Of a stretch of DNA of 64,000 bases, positions 39,774 to 52,192 are shown piece by piece (the stretch's first letter is position 1; each line of letters opens with the position of its first letter). A model generated the notes under the pieces. That model worked only from the letters and a program-made list of their open reading frames with translations, did not search any database and had not been told where the DNA came from. This DNA comes from Cloeon dipterum (Eukaryota > Arthropoda > Insecta > Ephemeroptera > Baetidae): positions 23,918,335 through 23,982,334 of the forward strand of contig NC_088788.1 in NCBI RefSeq assembly GCF_949628265.1, written 5' to 3'. The position numbers and the translations under genes are program-made.

Positions 39774-41756
39774 ATGGCCGCCGTTCTCGAGTCGTCGTAC
39801 TTTCGACAAAGACTTCGGCAGATGGACAACGTGAATTTCCACGTGCAAGACAACTCGCGGCTGGGTCAATGTGACTGCACTTCCTACTCATACCTCGTGC
39901 TGGCCACTATGCTGTTCTCCGTAGGCACTGTCATCACCGTGTTGGCCGCCGGTGAGACGCACGACTACGTCTTCTACACTCTCGGTCACATGTGGCTTGT
40001 GGGGCCAATTTTCATCTGCTCAGGCCTCATGGTTGCTGTCAAGAGCGTACTTTACCTGCGCAAAAAGTATTTGTTGCAAATGCTTATGCGGCAGCGCGCC
40101 CTGTGGAGGGTATGTACGTGTGTAATTTTATGTCTGATATGTAAGTCGTCACCTCAATTTTACAGGATTGAATGGCTTTTTGTATTAGGTCATTATTTTA
40201 TTTTCTTCAGGTCAATTTCTACGCGTTTGGGTTAAATCGTTATTGCACACAGTATCTATGTACCTAACCTGCTTATTGAGCTTATTTAATTTTCATTGAA
40301 ACTATTTATCTGCAGCCTTAAATTGTTGTTTGCATTACAGGTTGGTTAACTTTATTTTCAACCATACTTGTAAAATGATATGAACCGTTTGAATGAAAAT
40401 TGTGTTCATTTGTGTTACATTTATAAGTTTTAATTTTTTTAAAATGGAATGATTAATATTTTAGGATTTAATATGAAGTAGCAATTTAAATTTTAAAAAG
40501 GTATGATTAAGGATTTGATCCATCAAAGATCATGCTAAACATTTTGGGTTTAAACCCGCCTCATTATCTAGGCAATCATTATCTGTCCATCTCCATAATC
40601 CAGAAATATGCATAAATAAATAACAAATTTAAGAAAATTTGTCGACAGGTTGTTCCTTATATTATAATTAAAAAGGACTTCTTAATCCCTGTAGCTTTGA
40701 AAACTGGGAAAATTTCCTCCTTTAATCTCTCATTCCGATAAAAGTTTTGACTTCACAGTACAGTCTTATTTGGTGGTTAAAACAATAATTAATATTTTTT
40801 TGATCCTCTGCTCGGTCAGCACATCCCGTGGGCTATGAGCTCACTAGATTACCCAGCACGACGAATCACTAAATTTACCACCATCCATCCTCATTAGGTC
40901 CAGGATTTATTTTATTTGAATATTGAAATAGGAGTATTAAAACGGCATCTTGATTATGTTGCAGGAATTAGTTCTTCAAGCAAGAAGGCAACACCAGCAA
41001 CAACAGTACATGGCCAGGAATGCCAGCAGTTTAACTCTACCCCCTTCATATGAATCAATTGTGGTGCCCCAGCAAACTCACATTCCAAGTAACCCAGTGA
41101 ATGACAACCCCGAATTAGGGGCGATGAGTCTAGCGGTGGAATCTTCTGAGGTGCCACCGCCTACTTACGAGGAGGCGATGATTTTGTTTGGTGACGAGAA
41201 ACTCTTTCGAGTTTTCATGGGAGATGGAAAATGTCAGCCTACCAACAGGTAATAATCTATTACTTATGCGCTTCATGCAAGCCATGGCCAATTTTACAAG
41301 AAACCAATAAGAAAAAAATGCCAATAAGTGACACTATAGTAAAAATGCAGAAGCGTCAAAGAGCCGGGATTTATGAGAGTTAAATTGTTCAAAATAGTGA
41401 AATCGTGTGAGCAGCCCGTAGGTAGCGAAGATTAATCCGGCGAAGCGAATCGTTTAATAAGGGAGGTATGCAAGTAGTGCGCTATTTACAAAGTGTGAAA
41501 CAATTATCCAAAAGGAGAATAATGCCTCTGTGCGAGCAAGCGGCTGTCAGGCAGGTAGCTGACGGGCTACCTGCGGGTACTTCGACGCAGGGGGTCTCTC
41601 GCCGATTTAATTTTTCGCTCATTTCTATCGAGCCAAATGTTGTATGAATGTGAGCGAGAAAAGGTTTAATCTTATCATTGGTTTTTTGTGTGTTTCAGTA
41701 TCTCGTCAGAAGGTCATTTCAGTGGAGACAAGTTACACCAATCTCACAAGCCCTGA
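39774..41756 (+). CDS. Two-pass membrane protein with PPxY motifs, unnamed
   Basis: Three exons, 39774-40109, 40965-41248 and 41699-41756, give 225 aa with in-phase GT-AG junctions. The start at 39774 (context GCGCGATGGCC) is the first ATG of the open exon. It has two predicted membrane helices: about residues 42-63 (SYLVLATMLFSVGTVITVL) and about 71-96 (the segment GHMWLVGPIFICSGLMVAV). A basic juxtamembrane stretch, a Gln-rich segment, and two PPxY motifs (LPPSYES and PPPTYEEA) follow in the C-terminal tail. PPxY motifs are ligands for WW domains, classically NEDD4-family ubiquitin ligases, and small membrane proteins with such motifs act as ligase adaptors. I cannot assign it to a named family. 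It shares a divergent promoter with the PMEL-like gene. A polyadenylation signal AATAAA at 42632 is the best candidate. Confidence 0.82.
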
Positions 41757-44233
41757 AAGAAACCCATCTTTTCAACCTTGCTCTTACTGAATAGTTGCTT
41801 CTAAATACTCTGGGAAGTATTGAAATAACAAATTTTTAGTATTTTCATCACGAATGCAGCTAGTCGTAGCATGAAACAATTGATTCTCATTATCAGATCA
41901 AGCGATGAACATGAATCATACGTTGCCTTGCATGTATTTTCAATATTTCCATTTACTAGTGTTACGCTGATACAGGTATAACAGTTAATGTGCTACGTTT
42001 CCTAATTTGAATAGCTCTCAATCCGTTATGCTGACTTCGAAAGCAGTCAGAAATCAGAAAGTTGATGTGATTTAAATCTCTCTGCACCAACGACTGAAAA
42101 CCTAGAATTGTTAATATAATATTTCTCTTGAAACATATATTTTTATAAGGACACGGCTTTGGATATTGACAAGTAAAAAAATTGACAAGATGTTTATTTT
42201 GGCATATTTGGCGAACATGATTCCATCGGTTACAATAGATTTGTCTTAGTTGATTAATAGCGTGCCATAAATTTGGGCAGCGTGGGCATAAACTACTCAA
42301 AATGTGATATTCTATAGTGTGAAGTTATTTTTTCGATGCAAATTAAGGTAGCAAATTGAAGTTATATCAAACGCCCTTAAAAACTTAAGCACAATCAATC
42401 AATCAACGTAAATCTCTGATAAACAAAATAATTGTATTTTTGCTTCGTAAATGAAAATTGACCAGTCATGCATCTCATAGCTCACACTCAGTACTCTAAG
42501 AGAGCAAGTAGTGTCATAGAAACAACCTTATTGAACTTGTGTGAAATCATCAAATTCATTCCTCTGATGCGTTTCGTATCTTGACCAGACCAAATCTTTT
42601 TAATTTGGCATTTAATTATGATTTAATATAAAATAAAGATTGGACATTCTTTGTATAAATTGATTTCTATATTTTATTATTTACATTTTGGCACTTTAAC
42701 AACTGTAAAAAGTTAGTTAAACGACTTGATATTTCCGATTTTTGTAATCAATCTCACCAGTGATTTAAAAAGATGTACACCAGAAATAGGCTATGCTAGT
42801 ACGTACTTTGCTTGCTATCATACGGCAAATGACGTCCCTTTCCTCAGAGGTTTGGGAATTTTATAGATAGAGGCTTTGCTTCTTTTAAGCTGTTCAACTG
42901 ATAGTTCTATATTTTAGTGATAATTTTTTATTTTAACCAAAATGAAGGTCGCTGTAGTGAGAGTATAATTTTGATTTTGCCTTGTCATTGTTTAAATCGA
43001 ATGCAAAGAGTGAAAAAATGCAAATGCATACAGCTCAAAGAATGCAAAGAGATAAACAATGACAAAAAATCTGAAAAATAAGCTGAGAATTGAGATTGTA
43101 AATTAAGTCATTTATAAGCATACAAAATCCAAGTCGTGCATTTCATTATTGTTAAACGCGCATGCACATGGATTTTTTTTTTTTTTTGGAAAATCATGAT
43201 ATTCTGATACAGTTAAATTAAAATAGATAAAAAATGCCAACATCCTTGTTGACAATGGTATATTAATCCACAGAGAAAAGAAAAATATTGTGTTAAGTAA
43301 AAATCAAAATAAATATATTTTGTACGCATATTAACCAACACATTTTATTGTTATTTACCATCTGAATCATTGTGCGTAGTATGAAACAAAACAACAATCC
43401 CAAGACTAGAATCTGAAACGTGTTAGTGAGTGAACCACATCAAATAAGAACAGAACTTAGGCGTGGGAACACAAAGGTAAAATAATAGCTTCTAGATAGT
43501 AGAACTTGCACGTGAAAGTGAACAAGGCAGCGGCTGTAGAGGGGCCCTTGTTAATACAAACTTCCAGAGTGCAGCACACAACAAGAACAGTGCATCAAAC
43601 AAGCACATTGAATAAATTTATTTTGTTTTAATGATTATGAGGGTTGATTTGAGATTCGTGTTACAATATGCTCAGGCTAATCCTTACCGATCCATCAAAT
43701 TCCAATCACAATCATATCTACTTGTTTAGTCAAGGCATTTGGGCTTAAAGTCAGATATTAAAATAGGGTAACATTTTCACAGTTATGTGACAGTATAAAC
43801 TCTTAACATCAATATATGACATTAAACATCAAAATATCCTTGAATTTGGGATCAATTCATCAGGTTTTAAGTCCTTTTAAGCACCCATCCATGAGGCAAT
43901 CAGCTGCTCCAAACAGATCGAGGACCTCATAAAAATGACGTGGCTTGAGGGTGAACACAAAATTTCTTTGAAAGGTCTCTACAAAAAATACTATTTTGGC
44001 TTTGTAACCATCTTAATACCATAGGGTTGAACACTATCAAGCTTTAACACCTAATATCCAAGGGATTTCAACAGGCTAACCGGGCTAATATTGAGTAAAT
44101 TCGCTGCCAACAACTAAACGTCCCCAATATGATATGTCACATATAATCACTGAAATTAAAATGCTGACTAGACTAATACCCAGGTTAAAAGAAGGGAACC
44201 ATTGAATATAGAAGCTTTGGCATTTTGTGTTTT
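41757..44233. other. Tail-to-tail 3' region of the PPxY gene and INPP5E
   Basis: The 2.5-kb interval between two convergent stop codons. It holds candidate polyadenylation signals: AATAAA at 42632 for the plus-strand gene and TTTATT at 43617 (AATAAA on minus) for INPP5E. A 112-codon Cys-bearing minus frame at 41962-42300 has no ATG start and is not called. A run of about 17 T sits near 43171. Confidence 0.5.
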
Positions 44234-46920
44234 CTACTGCACAGAGCAGATCAGAGAGGAACCCTTGCGCCGCTCCATGGCAGCAGCTCTTCTCTTCATT
44301 CCCTCCATGTAAACCTCTCGATTAAATTGTCCTCCAGCCAGTGGTACCCTGCATGAAGGAATTTTTATTAATTTTTGTCACGGCTACTAACCATGAGGTA
44401 CTAAACTTACGAGTCTTTTCCTGGACGAATTTTGGCACTGAAGAGAGCCCAGACTGGCTTGTGGTCTGATGTGAGCACCTGATGTGCAGAGCTGTACATC
44501 TTGCATTTGAGTTCGTGCATGAGTCTTGAGCGGAACAAGATGCGGTCCGTGTACGCGGGAGTACGCCTCTTGCTGGATGTATCAAAGTGATCGGTGCCTG
44601 GGTCGTATTTGTAGGTTGGTGGAAAATGGATGGGTCCCTCTTGGAAATCATTGAAAGCTGAACCTAAAAAATATAATATTTAATAATAATTTAACTTTCG
44701 CAGTAGCGTTGTAGAATAAGTAAAAAGTGTGAAAAGTAATACAGTCATAAAATAAGCAATTGTGCATGTAGTGCAAATTGTTATCACGCCTGAAACAACA
44801 AAATCAAATTTATGAACATAACGCTAGTGAGCATTGCGTTAAAACAAACTTAGCAAAAGGGAATAAAGTAGAATCTGACTACAGTTGAAGAGATAAAGAA
44901 TTAGTTTTTACATGTGCGAATTTCATATTGAGCAAAAAAAGTATACCTGTTCAGGCATACAGCAAAAAATATCCCCTAATCTAAGCCTTTAATGAAATCT
45001 ATAATTGCCATTAAATAATTGTAAATTTACCTTCTTCCATCACTTGTCGCAGTTGGTCGCCATTTAAAATTAAAGGCACCTCAGCTGGAAATGCTTGATC
45101 ATTGCATGCCCACTGCACCACATCCTCGCGACTCTGGTCTAGTCTAAAATTCAGGTCGCCACTCCAGATCACGTAATCGTAGTTTTGCGTGGCGTCCTTG
45201 CTCTTTGTCCTAAGGGGCAGCGCTTTAGGCAGCTCAAGGGAGCCGATGATGCGTCTGGCGTCATGTACGCGTTCCTTCACTTTGTCAGCGTGTGCAGTAA
45301 GGTGAGAGCAAATAAACAAGCAGGATGTGCCAAATAACATGAAGCCAATAGCCACAGCACCCTGAAAAATATGACGCGAAAATGATGTGTCTTCAATTTG
45401 AGTTTATATGCATTTACTTTGGTTCTAAATGCAGCGGCAGTTCTTGTACTGACGTTTGCTTCTTCGGGAATGGAGCAGAACCAGATCAGGTCACGACGCA
45501 TAAAAATGCATATGTGCAAAACACCAAAAACTGCTGAGTGGAACAGAACGTGTGAAGGGCCGAGCGTTTCCTGAATCTGAACCTCCCACTCAGTTCTGTC
45601 CGGGTATGACTCTTGAGTGCCAACTACTAAGATGTCAGGGACATGCTCTAGGTCAGCAGGTAGGAACAAATCGTTCAGGTCCTTTGGTGGTTGCTGTTAG
45701 CATGAGGGTTAGTCACAGATTCGCTCTTGGCAATGTGAAATGTACTTGGCCATTCATATTCCAGGTAGCAATAAATATAGACAATTCTCTTTGAGGTAGC
45801 ACCTTATCCAACTCGAGCTTTCCCATTAATGAAACTGACGCAATACGACCTTGCAGAAAATTTCTAAAAACGTGTGTAAGTGAGGTATTAATATCAAATT
45901 TCTGGCGTGTATACCTTTCCCTGGCCTTTTCAACAGGGATCAAATGGAACACTCTAGCTGCGAGGAGCGCTTGTCTGGCCAATCCTTCCATGGTAGCCCC
46001 ACCTGGCTCGTCACTTGCCTCATCTGTCATGCTTTTTGAAATACTTGCCGTCTCGACCTGTTTTCAGTTTATCATTGAATTTTGACCAAATTAAAAATAA
46101 AAGCTTAGTTCTCTATGACAATAACGCACACTTGCTTTTTTGATGGAACAAACTAAATCTAAATTAACTGCACGTTCCAGACGGATCATGATAAGTAAAC
46201 TTCCCACTAGCAAATTAGTAAGAAAAATGACAAATGAGAATATTATCATCTTACCGTTTCTGTATTAGGGGTTGAAGGAAGGCTTGGGTTGCTATCCAAC
46301 GAACTCTCTGCGTCTTTACGGCGAAAACGTCCAGTTGACTCAACTCTTTTCATAAATGGAGAATTTTCACAAGAGGACGGCTGCGAGCTGCTTGATGACC
46401 CTTTTTTATTCTTGCCGGAGGTGCCGTGGCGCATGAGTCTGTGAATGAAAATTAAATGAATACTTGTTTTTGTGACATGCAAAACTATGCAGATGACATA
46501 CAATTTATTCGATGACGGCAAAGTGGAGGAGAGAGTGCCGTGGAAACTCTGTCGCAATTTGTTTTTTCTCTTAATCAGCGAGTCCAAGAAAGGTAGCGGC
46601 TGCTCATCTTTGCTTCCTTTGCCGATGGCTGGCAGCGTCAAATCCTCTTGGGACTTCTGCTTGCCCTTCGCCATCATCGACTGTAGATTCTCGCCCTCCG
46701 GGAACAGATTGGGCAGCGTGTTCCTGCGCCCTGACCTCCCGTAGAGAGCAAAGTCGTGGTCCATGAAGTCTGCCTTTGAGGACTTGCTGTTCTCGCTGCT
46801 CGAGCATTGCTTCGCCTCAGACGACTTTTCTGACTTACTCTTCTTGGATTTTGTGCGCAGAAAGTTGTATGGCTCCTTGCTGCGAAAGCTCATTTTCGCA
46901 TTTTCTGCCTGGATGGACAT
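44234..46920 (-). CDS. INPP5E: Inositol polyphosphate 5-phosphatase E
   Basis: Exons 46502-46920, 46255-46438, 45915-46057, 45746-45863, 45418-45693, 45031-45361, 44411-44663, 44234-44348 (612 aa from the ATG at 46920). The catalytic domain carries the 5-phosphatase signatures ATWNMNGQ (about 281-288), [21 protein letters not shown] and SDHKPV. The enzyme removes the 5-phosphate from PI(3,4,5)P3 and PI(4,5)P2. The protein ends in CSVQ, a CaaX box for farnesylation, as in vertebrate INPP5E (which ends CSVS) where it targets cilia and endomembranes. The N-terminal third is basic and Ser-rich with no fold I recognise. The true start is uncertain: the frame stays open upstream to a good acceptor at 46985, and an in-phase candidate exon lies at 47292-47478, which would give 696 aa. 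Divergent from ANKRD27. Confidence 0.92.
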
Positions 46921-47291
46921 GAACCGTCGGCCTCGCTCGACCACAACTGTGAGGCCACTCCTGGTAAATTTGCATCGGCTCTGATCTACATTCAGCAATT
47001 ATATTGCGACAGTCGGGCAACAAAACTCTCCCTTTAACAACCTCCGGCAAGAATAAATGTTTTCACGCAACCCAGCACGAGCGGCAATAAAATGATTTAA
47101 TATTCCACTCCCCCAGATTTCACAGCTGTACAGATTCGACACTTTAAAAGAGCCCGCCTACCGCCCCTACAAGGCACGAATATTGTACCCCGCCACCGAA
47201 CTTCATTCCCGGGTTTTTGCAAGAGTAGCAAGACCATACAGAAGGAGATCAAGATATCGTGCCCAATCGTGCCGGTTCCATCTCACTTTAC

Positions 47292-47478
47292 CAGTGATAT
47301 TTTGTGGTTCATAACTGATGTAACTTTGAATTTCACCATTTTCTAATGCGCATCGACATATTTCTAGGCTTTCTCTGTGAATCTGGTTGTAAATTTGATC
47401 CAGGGCATGTCTAAAATCGAAATGGATGTGAATGACATGGTTGAGCCTTGCAGACAGAAAGGACAGATCCAGGTACAT
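47292..47478 (-). CDS. Candidate upstream coding exon of INPP5E
   Basis: On the minus strand an ATG at 47478 opens 62 codons ending at a strong donor (ATCACTG followed by GTAAAGTGAG). The next acceptor downstream (AATGTAG, exon from 46985) is in matching phase, so joining them extends INPP5E to 696 aa without a stop. The predicted peptide is protein-like (segment HALDQIYNQIHRESLEICRC) but matches no domain I know, and the ATG context is poor. Phase agreement by chance is one in three. Alternatively it is an independent 91-codon frame, since it also reads through the donor to a TGA at about 47203. Confidence 0.35.
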
Positions 47479-48042
47479 AAAAACCCAGTTTCTTCTGTGC
47501 AGTATCTCCCTGTGCCATCTTCATTTTGTAGTTCACTAGTTCATGCTTTATTATAAATTTTTTAAAGTTGATTTAGCTTTTTCTATTAAGTGAATCGCGT
47601 AGAAATGGCATGCAATCAATTCCGGGTCGAAAAGCGCGCGCTTGCAGAGGAGGAGGGGAATGTTTACAATTACAAGGTGACCAACACTGGGACGCCAGAT
47701 TTAAAAAAACAAACGAGAGGTTCCCTACAAAGATGAAATAAAAATAAATTCATCAAGGCTTCAAAAATCATGTGTGGATTTTTTATCCACTTAAATGTTA
47801 AACGCATTGCATGGCATAAATTTGAAGCGGCCCTAAATCCCCATTAGGAATCTGTCTCTGCTGTCAAAATAATTTCGTCGAGTGTATGTATTCACTTAGC
47901 TGGTTGGCCTTGAGTGAGCTCACGTGACAATTAGCGTCCGTCGTTACTAAACCAGTTCTAAACAGAGAGGCCAGACGAGCGGCGTCTCTTGCGCTCACAT
48001 GACTTGGGCAGGTGCCAAAGGTGGCGGCTATCTCGGAAGGTG
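47479..48042. promoter_or_regulatory. Shared 5' region of INPP5E and ANKRD27 with a TCACGTGA site
   Basis: 564 bp lie between the candidate upstream INPP5E exon and the ANKRD27 start (1.1 kb if INPP5E starts at 46920). A palindromic TCACGTGA lies at 47920-47927, about 120 bp before the ANKRD27 ATG. This is the core bound by MITF/TFE-type bHLH-zip factors at lysosomal and melanosomal genes. VARP acts in exactly that traffic, so regulation by such a factor is plausible but only inferred. Confidence 0.5.
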
Positions 48043-51000
48043 ATGGAGTGCACCTACGACGAAGACCTCAACGAAAACGCGTTCTTCCAACTGCTGCAGA
48101 CCGATCACCAAGAGCTTTTCCAGAAAGCCACTCTTGAGGGCTGGGTCATCTGTGTGCCCAGGGCGGGCGCCCTGCCCAAGTACCCACTCACTGACGAGGA
48201 CTTCCTTACGCACATACTCATTCCCAGCGATGAGCTCCCCGAGAGCCACTTTTGCTCACTGCTGGACAGACAGGTGAAGGTCCTGGACAGGGCCATCACG
48301 TCTGAAGGGGACGATGGCCGCACCTTTAGCACCACGATCTTGTTTGAAGAGACCTGCTACACGAGTGAACTGTACAAATATAAAGTTTTGTGCTTGGAGA
48401 ATCTGCTGGAGCAGCACTCCTGCTCAGGACATGCACTGACAAACCCGTTGATCTCCCTCGGCAGCCTGCGAGACTGCATTGACTTCCTCTTGTCTGAGGA
48501 TGGTGGTCAGCTAGCTTTGGAAAAGCTAGACGAGGCAATTCAAGGCTTTCTCAACAGCCAGCCGGACTTGGAAGCCGAACCGCTGCAAGTGCAGAGAGAC
48601 CTGACCAAAGGACTGTACGAGCATTGTTTGAGCAGCGCTCTTAGAGAGCTCAGACTGGAAGAGCAGAACTCAAAAGTCAACAGGCATGTGTTGCAGAATG
48701 CTCGAGTTGCTGTTGAGACTTACATGCAGCATGGAATCTACAAAAGTCTCATAAAAGGTACGCTGTTATCCATACAGATAATATTAAATCTAATGCAAAG
48801 GATTTAATGACGAGCAAGAACGGCTTCAATTCTTAACGCAACTGATTTTATTGCTGTCGCATGCCATATTCACAAAAACAATAATTAAGAAATTCCAATT
48901 TGTCTGCCTTCTGGATTACTAAAAAATTATGCTTTTGATTTCAACTTGAAGATTAATTATATTTATATTTTTTATTTCAAAGTTTCTTTAACCTGCTTTT
49001 TATTTTCAGGAATTGTAGCTGCTACAGCCAAGGATGATGCAAAGCTGAACAAAATCATTAGAAACTCGGTTGAACTACAGTTAAAGGATTTAGATGTGAG
49101 GAACGAGCTCTATGAGAAAATCCCAGCTGCCAAGCAAGAATTGGCTAAGATTGATGGCTTCAGCACTGTCATTGGCAAAGTGGGATGCATTCAAAAAGGA
49201 TTGGCAATCCTATCAGGAAATCCAGCAAATCAGGCAGTCAGTGCGGATGACTTCCTGCCTATTCTGATTTTTCTGGTTGTCAAAGTCTCTCTTCCGAATT
49301 GGCTGGCCCACCTCACAATGATGAGAGACTTTAATTTCTCCGACCGAGACGAAAATCTCAACTCGTTTCTGGTGACTTCGTTGGAAGCTGCTCTGGAGCA
49401 TGTGCGGTCAGGTCGGCTATTTGAACCTCTCTATCCAGAGGCGCAGAGCGAAGAAAATGCTAGACAGCAAATCGATAGTCTCGAGAATGTAACCGAATAC
49501 CTTTTTTACAACATCAAAGTCAACAACCTGTCCAAGGTCCAAGACCTTCTTACCCCGTCTTCGCTGCTCGACGAAATGTTAACAGATAACCTGTGCCACC
49601 CGCTGTGCAACTGCGATAAATGTGAACTCGAACTTGCCAGGCAAAGAAGCAGTCTTGCCATCAACTTGCTCGCCACTAATGAAAAGGGACTGACCTCGCT
49701 GCACGTTGCCTGCAAATATGGACGCCTGGAAATAACCGAATTTTTGCTGGAAATAGGAGCTCAAGTGACTTCTAAGGACCTAAGGGGCAACACGCCCCTT
49801 CATTACACAGCTCTAGAAGGCCATCAACACCTAATGCTCCTCCTTTTGAACTCGAGGGCGACCCCCAACAGTCTTAATAACGACGGAAATTCCCCATTGC
49901 ACTTAGCAGCGCAGAATGGCCATGAAACTTGCGTCAAAGCCCTTATCTACTTCTGCGAACACACAAATCGGCCCTTGAACGTGAATCTAGCTAACTTGAA
50001 CGGCGATGGCCCTCTGCATCTTGCCTCAAAGTGGGGATACGAAGGCATTGTCCAAATCCTGCTAGAAGCTGGCTCAAGACCTGACGCTAAGAACAACCGC
50101 AAACTCACTCCTATGGATCTGGCGCACAGCATCCACATCTCGAAACTGTTATCCACCGCCGTACAACCGTCTTCAAGAGGGTTCAGGAAACGCCTAAGCT
50201 TTATTAAAATGAGAATTGCAGCCGCCTCTAAACTTCGGCTGGATCTGATGGACCTCACTCTAGGAGCAAGCTCTTTGCCCAACCCCAGTAAATCTAAGGA
50301 TAACAATCATGAGTATGGTACTAAACCATTGACTGTCCAACAAAATAAAAAGGTAAACTTACACTTTAAATATTTCTTTAGTAAAAATTTCAATTTTTGT
50401 AATGTCAACTAGACAATTAACAAAAGGAACCCCTAATTTTAAGGCGGAGAAGCTTCTACGCGCCATTTCTGTTGGTGATGTGCGTCTGGCCTGTTATTAC
50501 CTAGGAATCGAAGGTTCCATCAACCATACGTCCGCCATGTTTCACGTGCCCTGTCATCCCCTATGCAGTTGTGACAAATGCCAAGCTCGAGAGCGCTCCC
50601 AGTCGCTCTCTGAGTGGGAGCTGGTGGATTATCATGACGTTGGTGAAGATATGCTTGATCCCAACGTATGCAATTCTGAGGGTATAACACCCTTGCATGC
50701 AGCAGCCAGCGCTGGGTGCGCCGACCTCATTCCGTTGCTTATCTGCTCCGGTGCAAGTGTCAATATAAGAACCCTAGGTAGGGGATCGACGCCCTTACAT
50801 TTGGCCTGCCAGGCCAAGAAAGTACCAGCGATGTCAGCGCTGCTTGACGCTCCAAGTTGTGACGTGAACGCGCAGGATTCGCGGGGTAACACGCCGTTGC
50901 ACTACGCCGCCATCCAAGGTAGTGCACCCATGACAGAGTTGCTGCTCTCTAGAATGCCCAATTTGCAGACCAAAAATGGCGAAGGCAAAACACCTCTTGA

Positions 51001-51067
51001 AGAGGCTGAGGAGATAATGGCCCTGAGGGTTGTCCAACTTTTGAAAGGCGAGCTCTTTACCAATTAA
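48043..51067 (+). CDS. ANKRD27: Ankyrin repeat domain protein 27 (VARP)
   Basis: Three exons, 48043-48757, 49010-50352 and 50444-51067, give 893 aa. The start MECTYDEDLNENAF matches the N-terminus of the family. The N-terminal half includes a VPS9 domain (about residues 205-370), which exchanges nucleotide on Rab21-class GTPases. Two ankyrin blocks follow (about 455-620 and 755-885). Each is preceded by a CHPLCxCxxC zinc-fingernail motif (C434 and C723), the elements by which VARP binds VPS29 of retromer. VARP works on endosomes in recycling to the plasma membrane and in SNARE (VAMP7) control. At 893 aa it is shorter than human VARP (about 1050 aa), mostly at the C-terminus. The exon-3 acceptor was chosen as TTTTAAG because the stronger-looking CTAG 30 bp upstream breaks the frame. 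AATAAA lies 42 bp past the stop. TK1 follows in the same orientation. Confidence 0.93.
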
Positions 51068-51108
51068 TGTGAAACTGTAATTTTGTAACTTTTGGGTATG
51101 ATATTTGC

Positions 51109-51114
51109 AATAAA
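51109..51114 (+). terminator. ANKRD27 polyadenylation signal
   Basis: AATAAA 42 bp past the ANKRD27 stop codon. A second AATAAA at 51349 is an alternative. Confidence 0.6.
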
Positions 51115-51468
51115 CTTCAGAGGAGATCTAAAAAAGATGCCTTGGCAAACCGTACTGTTTACTGAATGATAACTAGTCTGAAATAAAATTGAAAGCTGTG
51201 AAGTTGCCAGGCAATGAATTCTCTCTATGAACTTAAGTTTTGTCTTGTCAATCGTCAATTAATGTATTTAAATGTAGGCCAGAACTAAATCATGTATGCA
51301 CTCAGTATTTTTGCATCTTACTAACCAAGTGCCAAATAATTTGTAAATAATAAAGGACAATACTTATTTCAAGGTTTCTACATTTATTTATAGCACTAAA
51401 ATCCTTAATGAAGAGCCTAATTTAGTCTTAAATGGTATGTGCTTCAAAAAACGGTTCCTAATTTGCAG

Positions 51469-52192
51469 GTTATCTTTGGACCCATGTTTTCGGGGAAGAC
51501 AACGGAGCTAATTCGCAGAATGAAGAGATACCAAGTTGCCAACAAGAGGTGCCTCGTGTTCAAGTATTCCGGGGACACCCGCTATGACAATGTCAGTCTA
51601 TCAACGCATGACCAACAAAAGCTTCCTGCCATCTCTGCATCCGATCTCATAGAGTACTTTGACATTGCCTTGAAATATGATGTGGTTGGCATTGATGAGG
51701 GCCAATTTGTAAGTCTTACGCTACTTATAACTCGTATCAATTTTAAAAAGTCACGTTCTTCTATATCATAGTTTGCTGATACAGTCGACTTTTGTGAAAA
51801 ACTTGCGGACAGTGGGAAAATGGTGGTCGTGGCTGCGTTGGACGGAACATACCAAAGAAAGGGATTTGGCAACATTTTGCAACTGGTCCCCCTTGCTGAG
51901 AGTGTTGAGAAACTGAATGCTGTTTGCATGATGTGCTTTGAGAGCGCTTCATATACAAAGCGAATCGGAAAAGAGCAGGAAGTAACATTTGAAGTTTTTC
52001 GTTTTTAAATATTTTTTAACTTATTTATGCCGTCATCTGTGTTAGGTGGAGGTCATTGGAGGGGCAGACAAGTACATGGCTGTGTGCCGAAGTTGCTACC
52101 ACAAAAGCCCAACCAAAGCCACCAAGAGGCAAGGACTTGAACCATTCAATGATTTGACAAACGTGTGCAACAACCAAATGGAGATGTCTTGA
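51469..52192 (+). CDS. TK1: Thymidine kinase, cytosolic type (5'-partial model)
   Basis: Exons 51469-51708, 51772-51981 and 52046-52192 encode 198 aa. TK1 phosphorylates thymidine to dTMP in the salvage pathway. Visible features are the P-loop GPMFSGKT at the very start of the model, DEGQF (catalytic Asp-Glu region), DGTYQRK, VPLAES, and the zinc-binding pairs CMMC and CRSC of the lasso domain. Length and order match the TK1 family. The first 5-20 residues are missing: the P-loop exon begins at a good acceptor (AATTTGCAG), no in-frame ATG exists between the preceding stop at 51418 and the P-loop, and the first exon must lie upstream. A possible tiny exon (ATG at 51262, donor at 51274) is in phase, but this is unproven. 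TK1 is tail-to-tail with IRE1, and AATAAA lies at 52335. Confidence 0.92.

Noticed and set aside
41962..42300. 112-codon minus frame with several Cys (CPRC...)
   Set aside because: Starts with TTG rather than ATG, lies in a 3' intergenic region, and its Cys spacing matches no zinc-binding or peptide family I know.
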